From contig NZ_CP107852.1 in assembly GCF_036346875.1 (NCBI RefSeq), forward strand, positions 2,790,001 through 2,854,000: DNA of 64,000 nt, read 5' to 3'. Of the stretch, positions 1 to 9,383 are shown one piece after another. This DNA is from Nocardia sp. NBC_00508 (lineage in GTDB: Bacteria > Actinomycetota > Actinomycetes > Mycobacteriales > Mycobacteriaceae). Numbering within the stretch: the stretch's first letter is position 1; every line of letters begins with the position of its first letter. Under the pieces are notes generated by a model that made no database searches, had not been told where the DNA came from, and saw only the letters and a program-made list of their open reading frames with translations. Made by a program: the position numbers and the translations under genes.

Positions 1-712
1 GCAACTGCTCGAGGATCTTGCCGATCTGCTCGGTCTGCGTGCTCACCCTGCTGCTGAGCACATCGAGGCCGTCCAGCGCTCTTGTGATGTCGTCGACCTG
101 GTCGTTCAGGCCGTTGATCAGCGTGTTCGCCTGCTCGATCAGCGAGCGCACGCGATCCTCGCGGCCACCGAAGGTCTTGTTCAACTCGGTGACGATGGGC
201 TGCAGCTGCGCGACGCCGCCGCCGTTGAGCAGCAGCGACAGCGCACCGAGCACCTGCTCGATCTCGGTGGCGTGCCTGGTGCGGTCGACCGGGATCACCG
301 AGCCGTCGCCGAGGCGCCGCGGATCCGGATCGGCGGCGGGCCTGGACAGTTCGATGAACTTCTCACCGAGCAGATTCGACTGCCTGACCTCGGCGCGCGC
401 GTTCGCGGGCAGGTCCACCGAGGAGTGCACCAGGGTACGCACGGTCGCGGTCCACTGGTCCTTGCCGATGGCGATCTCCTCGACCCGGCCCACCGGCACG
501 CCGTCGACCTTGACCGCCGACTGCGGCACCAGGTCGAGGACATCGTCGAACTGGATATCGATGTGCAGCGGATGTTCGCCGACATCGGCGCCACCGGGCA
601 GCGGCACGCTGTAGATGCCGTCGGCTGCGCACGAGGTGACCAGCGCGGTGGACAGTCCCAGCACCAGCGCGGCACCGAGACCCCGTGCGACGGAACGGAT
701 TCGGTCGATCAT
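1..712 (-). CDS. MceE-type lipoprotein of the mce operon (C-terminus beyond the window)
   Basis: Partial gene; about 237 residues are visible. It is the fifth Mce protein of the operon, the position held by the lipoprotein (LprK-like) in mycobacterial mce loci. The N-terminus is a lipoprotein signal: basic MIDRIR, a hydrophobic stretch, then VTSC with the lipid-modified Cys near residue 28. An MCE/MlaD domain follows (VKVDGVPVGRVEEI region), then the start of a helical region. The ATG overlaps the stop of the upstream mce gene (ATGA), so translation is probably coupled. Known for the family: Mce proteins form the extracellular, shuttle-like part of an ABC lipid importer. The substrate here cannot be told. 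Confidence 0.88.
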   Translation of the reverse strand, partial: MIDRIRSVARGLGAALVLGLSTALVTSCAADGIYSVPLPGGADVGEHPLHIDIQFDDVLDLVPQSAVKVDGVPVGRVEEIAIGKDQWTATVRTLVHSSVDLPANARAEVRQSNLLGEKFIELSRPAADPDPRRLGDGSVIPVDRTRHATEIEQVLGALSLLLNGGGVAQLQPIVTELNKTFGGREDRVRSLIEQANTLINGLNDQVDDITRALDGLDVLSSRVSTQTEQIGKILEQL

Positions 713-1977
713 CGGTCCCCTCCCTGCGAGGGCGGAAGCCGATCCGAAGGCGTGCCCGGCACCGTGCCCGGCACCGGGTCGCGCTGCTGGTTCTCGCCGC
801 TGAGGATGCCGAACGGAAGGATCAGCGTCGGAGTCTTCACTCCGGCGGTGATCTGGTCGGTGATGTCCTTGCAGTGGTCCAGGATCGGTCGCATCTGCCT
901 GCCGAGCGCCTCGAACTTCGGGTCGCCCGGCATCAGCTTGGACAGGTCGAGCATTTTGCACACCACGCCGAACGGGTCTTGCAGGTCGGTGAAGTTGGCG
1001 CGCATATCGAGGGTGCCGGATTCGGCGTTGTGCACGTTGATCAGGTTGCTCAGCGCCACCGGCAACACGGGCAGCACGGCGGCCAGGTCGTCGCGCTGAT
1101 CGGCCAGTGTCTTGGTGAGCGTGGTCAACCCTTCGGCGTTGCTCGCGATCAGATCCCGATTGTCATCGATGAAGCGGGCGACGTCGCCCAGCGCGATCGA
1201 CAGTAGATGCAGTGCGGCGCCGAGATCTTCGCGTTCGTCGGCGAGGAAGGTCGACAGGTCGGCCAGCTGGGTGTTGAACTGCCGCACCTGCTGGTCATTC
1301 TGCGCCAGCATGGTGACGAAGGCCTGCAGGTTCTTGATCGTGTCGAAGATGTCCCCGCGCGTGTCCGACAGATACTTCGCCGCCCGCGACAGCTGGGTGA
1401 GGCTATTGGCCAGCGCTTCGCCGTTGCCGGCCAGGTTCGCCGCGCCGGTGCGGACCAGTTCGTTCACCGCGCCCTCGGCGTTGGCTCCGTTCGGGCCCAA
1501 CGCATCCGACAGCTCGGTGATGCTCTTGTACAGCTCGTCGACTTCGACGGGGGTGACCGTACGGTCGCGCGGGATGGTCCCGTTGCGCGGCATCTTCGGC
1601 CCGCCCTTGTACACCGGGGTCAGCTGGATGTAGCGGTCCGACACGATGGACGGCGTGATCTGCGCGGCCCGCGCGCCCTCGGGCACGTCGTACTTGCGGT
1701 CCACGCTCATGACGATCTTGACCTGATCGCCCTGCGGCTCCACCGAATCCACCGAGCCGACCGGCACGCCGAGAATGCGCACATCCGAGCCTTCGTAGAT
1801 GCCGACCGAGCGATCGAAGTAGGCGGTGATCTTGGTGGTGGTCAACCGGTTGAACAGCCACCACAGCACTGCGGCCACCAGCACGGCAAGGACGACGGCC
1901 AATGCGATGCCCACCTTGGCGCCACGGCTGGAATTGCGCACCGCGCCGACGGGATCGCCGCGCCAGTTCTCCGCCAC
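709..1977 (-). CDS. MceD-type MCE family protein
   Basis: 422 residues with a GTG start. One N-terminal membrane anchor follows a short basic segment (hydrophobic at about residues 22-44). The MCE/MlaD domain comes next (DVRILGVPVGSVDSVEP), then a long helical region and a Pro/Arg-rich tail. It is fourth of the mce genes, between the MceC-like and MceE-like products. The stop of the upstream gene lies 1 base after this start codon on the opposite reading, so the genes are almost contiguous and surely co-transcribed. Expected role is one subunit of the hetero-oligomeric Mce lipid-binding assembly outside the membrane. Confidence 0.9.
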   Translation of the reverse strand: MAENWRGDPVGAVRNSSRGAKVGIALAVVLAVLVAAVLWWLFNRLTTTKITAYFDRSVGIYEGSDVRILGVPVGSVDSVEPQGDQVKIVMSVDRKYDVPEGARAAQITPSIVSDRYIQLTPVYKGGPKMPRNGTIPRDRTVTPVEVDELYKSITELSDALGPNGANAEGAVNELVRTGAANLAGNGEALANSLTQLSRAAKYLSDTRGDIFDTIKNLQAFVTMLAQNDQQVRQFNTQLADLSTFLADEREDLGAALHLLSIALGDVARFIDDNRDLIASNAEGLTTLTKTLADQRDDLAAVLPVLPVALSNLINVHNAESGTLDMRANFTDLQDPFGVVCKMLDLSKLMPGDPKFEALGRQMRPILDHCKDITDQITAGVKTPTLILPFGILSGENQQRDPVPGTVPGTPSDRLPPSQGGDR

Positions 1978-1978
1978 G

Positions 1979-2989
1979 TCAGTTACCTCCCAGGGTGCGG
2001 ACCGGCGGACGGTAGCCGGGGATCTCGGGCAGCGCGGGCGGGACCAGGTTGACGATCACCGCGTCGAACCAGCGGCCGGTGCCGAGCACGTTGGCGTAGA
2101 GGCCGTAGAAGGGCGCCGCGAGTTCCAATGTCTTGGAGATGTTCTGCTGGTTGGCGTTGAGCAGGTCGATCGAGGCGCGCAGGTTGGTCAGCGCGGGCCC
2201 GATCTGCTCCTCGTTGTCGTGCACCAGCGCGCTCAGCTCCGCCGACACCGTCCTGGCGCCGGACAGCAGCTGCGCGATGGACTGCTGACGGATGTTCAGC
2301 TCGGCGAGCAGCTGACCGCCCGAGGCGAGCAGCCGCTCGAACTCGGCGTTGCGGTCGGCGAGGATCTGCGTGGTCTGTCTGGTCGCGGCGAAAAGTTTCT
2401 TCAGCTCTTGGTCGCGTTTGGCGAGTGTCTCCGACAGCCGGGCCACGCCGTCGATGGAGCCGCGGATCTCCGGCGGCGTCGTCTCGAACGCCTCCGACAG
2501 CACCCGCATGCTGGTGGCCAGCTGCGCGGTGTCGATCTGGTCGATATTGCGCGCCGCATCGGTGAACGCGTCCACCACGTCGTACGGAGACACCGTGCGG
2601 GACAGCGGAATCCGGGTTTCCGGGTCGGCAGGCTTCGACCCTCTCGGGTCCAGCGCCAGATACTTCTGCCCGAGCAGGGTCTTGATCTGGATGGACGCGG
2701 TGGTCTCGCTGCCGATCCACGCGTCCTTGGTGCGGAAGTCCACGACGACGCGGTCACCGTCGAGCCGCACATCGGATACCGAACCGACTTTGACGCCCGC
2801 GATCCGGACTTCGTTGCCTCTCTTCAGCCCCGCGGCCTCGGTGAACTCGGCGGTGTACTTGGTGCCTGCCCCGATGATGGGCAGTCGGTCGAGGAAGAAC
2901 GCCGACACCGTCACCAGCAGCACGATGGCGAGGCCGAGCACGCCCATGAAGGCCGGGCTGCGTTTGCCGAGCAGGATGCGATCTTCCAT
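1979..2989 (-). CDS. MceC-type MCE family protein
   Basis: 336 residues, taking the ATG of MEDRILLGKR as start. That ATG overlaps the upstream mceB stop (ATGA). A longer frame reaches 3121 but runs through mceB and has no family support. An N-terminal transmembrane anchor (about residues 15-37) is followed by an MCE domain (EVRIAGVKVGSVSDVRL) and a helical C-terminal region. It is third of the mce genes and lies on one transcript with the others. Confidence 0.9.
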   Translation of the reverse strand: MEDRILLGKRSPAFMGVLGLAIVLLVTVSAFFLDRLPIIGAGTKYTAEFTEAAGLKRGNEVRIAGVKVGSVSDVRLDGDRVVVDFRTKDAWIGSETTASIQIKTLLGQKYLALDPRGSKPADPETRIPLSRTVSPYDVVDAFTDAARNIDQIDTAQLATSMRVLSEAFETTPPEIRGSIDGVARLSETLAKRDQELKKLFAATRQTTQILADRNAEFERLLASGGQLLAELNIRQQSIAQLLSGARTVSAELSALVHDNEEQIGPALTNLRASIDLLNANQQNISKTLELAAPFYGLYANVLGTGRWFDAVIVNLVPPALPEIPGYRPPVRTLGGN

Positions 2990-4065
2990 CAGCGAGCCTT
3001 CCCCTGGCAGCGCGGCGCCGCATTGGTGTACAGCGGCTGGTTGATCGTCGGCAGCCCGGCGGGCAGGTTGAGCTGCGGCGCGTCGACCGCACCCGGCCCG
3101 ACGACGATGTCGATGCCACACAGATAGAACTGGAACCAGGAGCCATAGCTGCCGACGCGGCCGAGCTTCTCCATCTTGATCGGCAGGGTGTACAGCGCTT
3201 CGTTCACCTCGTCCCGGCGTTCGTCGAGGGTGCCGGTCAGCTGGCTCAGGCCCGCGATCGAGCCTTGCAGCGTCGGACGCACCGGTACAAGCAGGTCGGA
3301 CGTGGCCGAGGTCAGGTCGGCGAGCGAGGTCACCGAGCGACCGATGGTGTCGCGTTCCGCGGCGAGGCCGCTGATCAGCGCCTCGGTGTTCACGATCAAC
3401 TGGTCGAACTGATCGTCGCGCTGGTTGACCGTGTCCAGCACGGCGGTCAGGTTTCGGGTCAGCTCACCGATCACGGCGTCCTTGTCCGCGATCTTGTTGG
3501 TCAGATTCGCCGTGGTCGCGACCAAGTCGTGGATCGTCCCCTGCTCACCCTGGAAGACCTGGATGATCTCGAAGGACAGCTTGTTCACGTCCTCGGCGGT
3601 CAGCGTGCGGAACAGCGGACGGAATCCGTTGAACAGCGTGGTGAGATTCAATGCCGGCTTGGTGCGCTCCAACGGAATGGTGCCACCCTCGGTCAGCTTG
3701 TGGCCCTGCGCCCCGGTCCCCTGCTCCAAGGCGATGTAGCGCTGGCCGACCAAGTTGCGGTACTTGATCGTCGCGGTGGTCGAGGCCGGCAACCAGTCCC
3801 GGTCGGTGAGATCGAACTTCACCTCGGCGAGGCGCTTGTCCACGATCGACACGTCGGTGACCTTGCCGACCCGCACACCCGCGATGCGCACATCGTCACC
3901 GGGAATGAGCGAAGTGACGTCGGTGAATCTGGCCTTGAACTCGGTGCCGCCGCGGCTGTAGTTTGCGATCGACAGTCCGAGCATGGTGGTCACGAACAGC
4001 GTCACCACCACGAAGATGATCAGCTTGGCCAGCGGGCCGCCCAGTCCGCGCAAGGGCTGCCTCAT
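2989..4065 (-). CDS. MceB-type MCE family protein
   Basis: 358 residues. Short N-terminus, then one transmembrane anchor (LIIFVVVTLFVTTMLG, about residues 14-30), then an MCE domain with DVRIAGVRVGKVTDV and a long helical region. Family length is typical. The start overlaps the upstream mceA stop by four bases (ATGA), and the end overlaps the mceC start the same way. Second Mce subunit of the lipid importer. Confidence 0.9.
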   Translation of the reverse strand: MRQPLRGLGGPLAKLIIFVVVTLFVTTMLGLSIANYSRGGTEFKARFTDVTSLIPGDDVRIAGVRVGKVTDVSIVDKRLAEVKFDLTDRDWLPASTTATIKYRNLVGQRYIALEQGTGAQGHKLTEGGTIPLERTKPALNLTTLFNGFRPLFRTLTAEDVNKLSFEIIQVFQGEQGTIHDLVATTANLTNKIADKDAVIGELTRNLTAVLDTVNQRDDQFDQLIVNTEALISGLAAERDTIGRSVTSLADLTSATSDLLVPVRPTLQGSIAGLSQLTGTLDERRDEVNEALYTLPIKMEKLGRVGSYGSWFQFYLCGIDIVVGPGAVDAPQLNLPAGLPTINQPLYTNAAPRCQGKAR

Positions 4066-5414
4066 CGCACGCTCACCTCGCTTCCGCGGAACGCGGGCGC
4101 ACCGGCCCGGGTCACCCAGCCCGGCACCTGGTCCGGTGCGACACCATTGGCCGCGCCGTAGATCGCGCCGAGCGACTGCTGCTCCATCGGCGAACCGGCG
4201 ATCGTCGGCATCTTGCCGGCCGGGTAGACGCCGAACTGCGGCGGCTCCAGGTAGCCGGCCTCCTGGTCGCCCGGATTGCGGCTGGGCACAGCGTAGGAAC
4301 CGTCATTGGGGGGACCGCCGGGGTACTGGCCGGGGTCGACGCCGAGCGGCTTCTCGGGAACGCACCACGGCCCCCTGGTATCCAGCCAACGCGGCTCGTC
4401 CTGGTTCGGCAGGTACTTGCCGCGCGTGTTGGTCAGCTCGATGGTCACGCGCGAACCGGGCCGATCGGTGCCCTTGCCGAAGAGCTTGTCGATGCGAGGC
4501 GTCAACTGCGCGAAGTTCGCCAGTGCGCAGGTGTAGTTCGGCGAGTAGTAGGCCAGCTGTTCGAGCGCCGGACGCGAATCGGCGGCTACGTCGATGATGT
4601 TGTCGCGGTTGGCGATCAGGAAGTCGGCCGTGGTCGCCGAGGACGGCGTCAGGGTCGCGTAGAGCACATCGATGTCGGTGCGTCGCTGCACGATCGTCGC
4701 GTTGGTGGTGCGCAGGTTGTCCAGCGCCTGGATCAGCTGCGGGGCCGCGTCGGAGTACGTGGCGGCCACCTCGGCGAAACTGCGCAGGTCGGCTTGCAGG
4801 TCCGGAAGCACGCCGTTGACCTGACGGAAGATCTCGTCCAGCTTGACCACGCTCTCGCCGAGTGCGAGGCCTTGCCCGGCCAGCGCCTGGGACAGTGCGC
4901 CCAGGGTGGCGGCGAGGTCCTGCGGCGGAATTGCCTGCAACAGCGGAAGCAGGTCGTCGAGCAGCTTGCTCAACTCGATGGCGTTGCCGCTGACGTCCTG
5001 GTGCAGCGTCACGCCGTCGGTCAGGTGCCGCGGACTCGGGTCTTCCGGGATCACCAGGTCCACGTAGCGCTCGCCGAACAGCGTCTTGGGCAGGAGCCGC
5101 GCGGTCGCGTTGACCGGAATCTGCTGCGCCTTGTCCGGATCGATGGCCAGGTGCAACGTCACCTCGCCGCCCTCGGAACGGCTCGAGCGCACTTCGCCGA
5201 CGCTGACGCCGCGGGCCTTCACGTCGGCATTGCGCGTCAGCGCGTTGCCAACGCTGTCGGTGATCAGATCGACCTGCACGCTCCGCACGAACTGCTTGTT
5301 GTAGATCGCGATCGTCGTCCACACGAACAGCGCGACCACGACGAAGAACGCGATGCCCAGCGCCCGAATACGCAGCTTCTCCGTCGAACGCCAGGTCTGC
5401 GTCGCGCGGCTCAT
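4062..5414 (-). CDS. MceA-type MCE family protein
   Basis: 450 residues. One N-terminal transmembrane segment (about residues 16-36) and an MCE domain (NADVKARGVSVGEVRSS) are followed by a long C-terminal part ending in a Pro/Gly-rich tail with little predicted structure. In mce operons the first Mce gene follows yrbEB directly, as here; the start overlaps the yrbEB stop by four bases. Mycobacterial MceA proteins take part in lipid or sterol uptake and, in pathogens, in host cell contact. The exact substrate class (Mce1-like, Mce4-like or other) is not clear by eye. Confidence 0.9.
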   Translation of the reverse strand: MSRATQTWRSTEKLRIRALGIAFFVVVALFVWTTIAIYNKQFVRSVQVDLITDSVGNALTRNADVKARGVSVGEVRSSRSEGGEVTLHLAIDPDKAQQIPVNATARLLPKTLFGERYVDLVIPEDPSPRHLTDGVTLHQDVSGNAIELSKLLDDLLPLLQAIPPQDLAATLGALSQALAGQGLALGESVVKLDEIFRQVNGVLPDLQADLRSFAEVAATYSDAAPQLIQALDNLRTTNATIVQRRTDIDVLYATLTPSSATTADFLIANRDNIIDVAADSRPALEQLAYYSPNYTCALANFAQLTPRIDKLFGKGTDRPGSRVTIELTNTRGKYLPNQDEPRWLDTRGPWCVPEKPLGVDPGQYPGGPPNDGSYAVPSRNPGDQEAGYLEPPQFGVYPAGKMPTIAGSPMEQQSLGAIYGAANGVAPDQVPGWVTRAGAPAFRGSEVSVR

Positions 5415-6274
5415 CCGGCCACCCGCACCGTGGTCGTGGTGCCCCAGATCGCGAGGCTGAGGAAGAAGTCGAGGATGTTCACCAGCACGATCGCCGCGCG
5501 GACCGCGCGCCCCACCGCGACACCGACGCCCGCGGGTCCGCCGGTGGCGTGGAAGCCGTAGTAGCAGTGCACCATGATGATCACGAAGGCGAAGACCAGC
5601 ACCTTGAGGAACGAATAGAGCACGTCCTCCGGTGGCAGGAACAGATTGAAGTAGTGGTCGTAGGACCCGCTGGACTGCCCGTTGAACCAGATGCTGACCA
5701 TGCGCGAAGCCAGGAACGTGCCGAGCAGTCCCACGATGTACAGCGGGATCACCGCGAGGAATCCGGCGATCACGCGGCTGGTGACCAGGAACGGGATGCC
5801 CGGCACCGCCATCACCTCGAGCGCATCGATCTCCTCGGAGATCCGCATTGCGCCCAGCTGCGCGGTGAAACCACAGCCGACGGTCGCCGACAGCGCCAGA
5901 GCGGCGACCAGCGGCGCGATCTCACGGGTATTGATATAGGCGGTGAGGAAGCCGGTGAGCGCCGAGCTGCCGAGTGCGTCGAGGGCCTTGAAGCCCTGCA
6001 GCCCGACGACAACGCCGACCGACCCGGACATGAACACGATCACGCCGATGGTGCCGCCGATCACCGCGAGCGCGCCGGTGCCGAAGGTGACTTCGGCGAG
6101 CAGCCGCATGACCTCCTTGCGGTAATGCACCGCGGTACGCGGAATCCAGGCGATCGTGCGCGAGTAGAACGACATCTGATCGCCGGCGCGATCGATGATG
6201 TTGAGCGGCATGCGGAGGACTTCCCCGGCCCGTCGCATCGACCTGGCGACCGGGGCTCGATATGACGTGGCCAT
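5411..6274 (-). CDS. YrbEB/MlaE-type permease of the mce system
   Basis: 287 residues, polytopic. It carries the MlaE/YrbE permease signature EEIDALEVMAVPGIPFLV in the middle and several hydrophobic segments. It is the second of two paired permeases; the yrbEA stop is four bases upstream. Together the two permeases and the Mkl ATPase form the inner-membrane ABC core that drives Mce-mediated lipid import. Confidence 0.92.
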   Translation of the reverse strand: MATSYRAPVARSMRRAGEVLRMPLNIIDRAGDQMSFYSRTIAWIPRTAVHYRKEVMRLLAEVTFGTGALAVIGGTIGVIVFMSGSVGVVVGLQGFKALDALGSSALTGFLTAYINTREIAPLVAALALSATVGCGFTAQLGAMRISEEIDALEVMAVPGIPFLVTSRVIAGFLAVIPLYIVGLLGTFLASRMVSIWFNGQSSGSYDHYFNLFLPPEDVLYSFLKVLVFAFVIIMVHCYYGFHATGGPAGVGVAVGRAVRAAIVLVNILDFFLSLAIWGTTTTVRVAG

Positions 6275-6277
6275 CGA

Positions 6278-7072
6278 TCAGGCGCCCTTAGCCGGGACGA
6301 CTTGCAGGTACACCAGGGTCAGGATGAGGTTCACGAAGAACAGCACCAGGAACGTGATCACCACGGATTGGTTCACCGCGTCACCGACTCCTTTCGGGCC
6401 CCCTTTGGGATGCAACCCCTTGTACGCGGCGATCACACCCGCGATGAGGCCGAATACCGCTGCCTTGATCTCACCGATCCACAGGTCCGGCAACTGGGCG
6501 AGCGCGGAGAACGACGCCAGGTACGCGCCGGGCGTTCCGCCCTGCAGCAGCACGTTGAAGAAGTAGCCGCCCGCGATGCCGACCACCGACACCAGGCCGT
6601 TGAGCAGCAGCGCCACCAGCATCATGCCGATCACGCGCGGCACCACGAGCTTGCGCACCGGGTCGACGCCGAGTACCTCCATGGCGTCGATTTCCTCGCG
6701 GATGGTGCGCGAGCCGAGATCGGCGGCCACCGCCGACCCGGCCGCGCCTGCGATGATCAGCGCCGTGACGACCGGAGCCGCCTGCTGGACCGTGGCCAGC
6801 ACACTGGTTGCGCCGGTGAAGGATTCGGCGCCCAACTGTTTGATCAGCGAGCCGGTCTGCAATGCCACGACCGCGCCGAACGGAATCGCGACCAGAGCGC
6901 TGGGCAGGATCGAGACACTCGCGATGAACCACGACTGCTCGATGAACTCCCGCCATTCGAAGGGCCGACGGAACGTCTTGCGAAGGACGTCGATGAACAG
7001 CGCGAAGATGTTGCCGGCCTGGGCAAACCCCGACTCCAGTGGAGTTCGCAATCGCGCCAGGGTGGAATTCAC
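6278..7072 (-). CDS. YrbEA/MlaE-type permease of the mce system
   Basis: 264 residues with a GTG start. Polytopic MlaE-family permease with the conserved loop REEIDAMEVLGVDPVRK and several transmembrane helices. First permease of the pair. It starts 11 bases after the stop of the mkl-like ATPase gene, so ATPase and permease share one transcript. Confidence 0.92.
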   Translation of the reverse strand: MNSTLARLRTPLESGFAQAGNIFALFIDVLRKTFRRPFEWREFIEQSWFIASVSILPSALVAIPFGAVVALQTGSLIKQLGAESFTGATSVLATVQQAAPVVTALIIAGAAGSAVAADLGSRTIREEIDAMEVLGVDPVRKLVVPRVIGMMLVALLLNGLVSVVGIAGGYFFNVLLQGGTPGAYLASFSALAQLPDLWIGEIKAAVFGLIAGVIAAYKGLHPKGGPKGVGDAVNQSVVITFLVLFFVNLILTLVYLQVVPAKGA

Positions 7073-7083
7073 GATCGCAGATG

Positions 7084-8160
7084 TTACCCGTTAGTTGTGT
7101 TGTGTCGCACGGTGGAGTCGTACGCGCCGCCTTGATAATTGGCCAGGTCGCCGCTGTTATACGCCATCACCTGCGTGTCATCGTTCTCAGCAAGTGATTC
7201 GCGAATCGCGACCTGAGCGGCGTGCGGCAGGGTGTGCATGATCTCGCGAACGCGCTCTTTGCGCCGCAGCACCCCCTGACGCACCGGCATGCCCGGCGTC
7301 GCCCGCATCTGCGGGATGATCCCCTCGACCTCCTCGGCGCCGCCGTGGTGATGGCCGGCGTCCACCAGCGCCTGCTCGCGCGCCATCTGCGCCTCGTCCT
7401 TCTCCTCGGACATGCCGATCGGACCGATCATCCGGCCGTTGAGGAACTGCTTGACCACCGGCTCCTCCGACGTCAGCAACACCTCCCGCGGACCGAACAT
7501 CACCAACTGGCGACGGAACAGCATGCCGATGTTGTCCGGCACCGTCCGGGCCAGGTTGATGTTGTGCGTGACGATCAGGATCGTGGCGTCGATCTGCGCG
7601 TTGATATCGATCAGCAACTGCGACAGGTACGAGGTACGGACCGGGTCCAGACCGGAGTCGGGCTCGTCGACGAGGATGATCTGCGGATCCAGCACCAGGG
7701 CGCGGGCCAGCCCGGCACGCTTGCGCATACCGCCGGAGATCTCGCCGGGCAGCTTGCCCTCGGCACCGAGCAGGCCGGTCAGCTCCAGCTTCTCCATCAC
7801 GATCTTCTTGATCTCGGCTTCGCTCTTCTTGGTGTGCTCGCGCAACGGGAAGGCCACGTTGTCGAACAGGTGCATCGAACCGAACAGCGCACCGTCCTGG
7901 AACAGCACACCGAACAGCTTGCGAATCTCGTACAGCTCCTTGTTGGAGCAGGTGGTGATATCCGTGCCGTCGATGTAGATGGAGCCGCGCTCCGGACGCA
8001 AGAGACCGATCAGCGATTTCAGGAACACCGATTTACCGGTGCCCGACGGGCCGAGCAGCGCGCTCACTTCGCCCGACGGCAACGTCAGAGATACGTCCTG
8101 CCAAATTCGCTGCGAACCGAAGGACTTGGTTACACCCTCGGTCCTGACCTCGACGCCCAC
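7084..8160 (-). CDS. mkl: Mkl/MceG-type ABC transporter ATPase
   Basis: 358 residues. I chose the GTG at 8160 because GGAGG lies five bases upstream and the resulting start (VGVEVRTEGVTKSFG) matches Mkl proteins; a longer frame begins at 8193. Walker A GPSGTGKS, signature ISGGMRKRAGLA, Walker B ILVDEPDSGLDP and the His of the switch (VTHN) are all present. After the ATPase core is the roughly 100-residue tail typical of MceG (GPIGMSEEKDEAQMA and on). In M. tuberculosis, mkl (Rv0655) lies near rplJ-rplL but away from its mce operons. Here it sits beside rplL and also heads an mce operon. It energises Mce lipid import. Confidence 0.93.
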   Translation of the reverse strand: MGVEVRTEGVTKSFGSQRIWQDVSLTLPSGEVSALLGPSGTGKSVFLKSLIGLLRPERGSIYIDGTDITTCSNKELYEIRKLFGVLFQDGALFGSMHLFDNVAFPLREHTKKSEAEIKKIVMEKLELTGLLGAEGKLPGEISGGMRKRAGLARALVLDPQIILVDEPDSGLDPVRTSYLSQLLIDINAQIDATILIVTHNINLARTVPDNIGMLFRRQLVMFGPREVLLTSEEPVVKQFLNGRMIGPIGMSEEKDEAQMAREQALVDAGHHHGGAEEVEGIIPQMRATPGMPVRQGVLRRKERVREIMHTLPHAAQVAIRESLAENDDTQVMAYNSGDLANYQGGAYDSTVRHNTTNG

Positions 8161-8231
8161 GCCAACCTCCACAATTCTCAGCGAGCTGCCCACTGGCGGA
8201 ACCGCGCTCGGTCATCGCGATGCATCACGTC

Positions 8232-8251
8232 ACAGTGGGTTCGGTCACTGT
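8232..8251. promoter_or_regulatory. Inverted repeat upstream of mkl, candidate operator
   Basis: ACAGTG-N8-CACTGT lies about 70 bases upstream of the mkl start, in the only non-coding gap before the mce operon. The arms are perfect over six bases and partly matched one step further out. The position fits an operator for a dimeric regulator, but no regulator gene is adjacent and the site could be chance. Confidence 0.4.
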
Positions 8252-8350
8252 AACCCATGAGAGAGACGGGGCACACCCCTAACCTGACTGAAGAGTAACC
8301 CCGCAAAGCAATTGATATTCGGATTGCGGCTCGCGTTGCCGAAAAATAGC

Positions 8351-8386
8351 GAACGGGCGGTCCCCGCAATGGAGGACCGCCCGTTC
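8351..8386 (-). terminator. Intrinsic terminator after rplL
   Basis: A perfect 13-bp stem (8351-8363 with 8374-8386) and a 10-base loop are followed on the minus strand by a T-rich run (TATTTTTC). It sits 20 bases after the rplL stop and separates the ribosomal operon from the mce operon. Confidence 0.85.
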
Positions 8387-8405
8387 GGCGTGTTTCGGTC
8401 GGGAA

Positions 8406-8786
8406 TTACTTGACCGCAACCTTGGCGCCGGCCTCTTCCAGCTTCGCCTTGGCAGCCTCGGCGGCGTCCTTGGCGACCTTCTCCAGGATCGGCTTCGGGG
8501 CGCTCTCGACCAGGTCCTTGGCTTCCTTCAGGCCCAGGCCGGAGACGATCTCGCGGACCACCTTGATGACCTGGATCTTCTTGTCGCCGGCACCCTCGAG
8601 GATGACGTCGAACTCGTCCTGCTCCTCGGCGGCCTCGGCCGGAGCGGCGGCACCGCCGACGGCGGCGACGGCGACCGGAGCAGCCGCGGTGACCTCGAAC
8701 TTCTCCTCGAACTTCTTCACGAAGTCCGACAGCTCGAGCAGGGTCATGTTGCCGAAGACCTCGAGCAGCTCGTCAACGTTGGCCAT
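8406..8786 (-). CDS. rplL: 50S ribosomal protein L7/L12
   Basis: 126 residues. N-terminal dimerisation helices ([11 protein letters not shown]), an Ala-rich hinge at about residues 38-55, and the C-terminal factor-binding domain with [13 protein letters not shown] and the Lys-rich end. It forms the L12 stalk that recruits and stimulates translation GTPases. It is co-transcribed with rplJ, 57 bases upstream, and has a purine-rich RBS. Confidence 0.98.
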   Translation of the reverse strand: MANVDELLEVFGNMTLLELSDFVKKFEEKFEVTAAAPVAVAAVGGAAAPAEAAEEQDEFDVILEGAGDKKIQVIKVVREIVSGLGLKEAKDLVESAPKPILEKVAKDAAEAAKAKLEEAGAKVAVK

Positions 8787-8843
8787 TGTTGTATTCCTTT
8801 CGGTAGTTGATGTCTATGCGGGCGAAGTCGTACCGCACGGGTT

Positions 8844-9383
8844 CTACTCGGCGGCGGTTCCGCCTGCTTCGGCCTGCTTCTTCTCCTGCAGCGCGGCGGC
8901 AAGGCGAGCCACCTGCGAGGCGGGAGCGTTGAACAGACCGGCGGCCTTCGCGAGGTTGCCCTTCAGGGCGCCGGCCAGCTTGGCCAGCAGGACCTCGCGG
9001 GTTTCCAGATCGGCGATGCGCTCGACCTCGGACACGGACAGCGGAGCGCCGTCCATGTAGCCGCCCTTGATGACAAGCGCCTTGTTGTCCTTCGCGAAGG
9101 TCTTCAGCGCCTTGGCCGCGTTGACCGGCTCACCCGTGATGAAGGTGATCGCGGTCGGTCCGACGAACAGCTCGTCGAGGCCTTCCACGCCCGCCTCGGC
9201 AGCGGCCCGCTTGACCAGGGTGTTCTTGGCGACGGAGTACGTGGCTTCGGTGCCGAGCGCGCGCCGCAGCTCGGTGAGCTTGCCAACCGACAGGCCACGG
9301 TATTCCGTGACGACGGTGGCCGTCGAGCTCCTGAACTGCTCCGCGATCTCCGCGACCGCGGTGACCTTCTCGGGTTTTGCCAT
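8844..9383 (-). CDS. rplJ: 50S ribosomal protein L10
   Basis: 179 residues. Begins [17 protein letters not shown], with the RNA-binding domain ([18 protein letters not shown]) and a C-terminal helix that carries the L12 dimers. Anchors the ribosomal stalk to 23S rRNA. First gene of rplJL. In bacteria this operon is controlled by L10-(L12)4 binding its own leader; a structured leader with an attenuator-like hairpin is present here. Confidence 0.98.
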   Translation of the reverse strand: MAKPEKVTAVAEIAEQFRSSTATVVTEYRGLSVGKLTELRRALGTEATYSVAKNTLVKRAAAEAGVEGLDELFVGPTAITFITGEPVNAAKALKTFAKDNKALVIKGGYMDGAPLSVSEVERIADLETREVLLAKLAGALKGNLAKAAGLFNAPASQVARLAAALQEKKQAEAGGTAAE

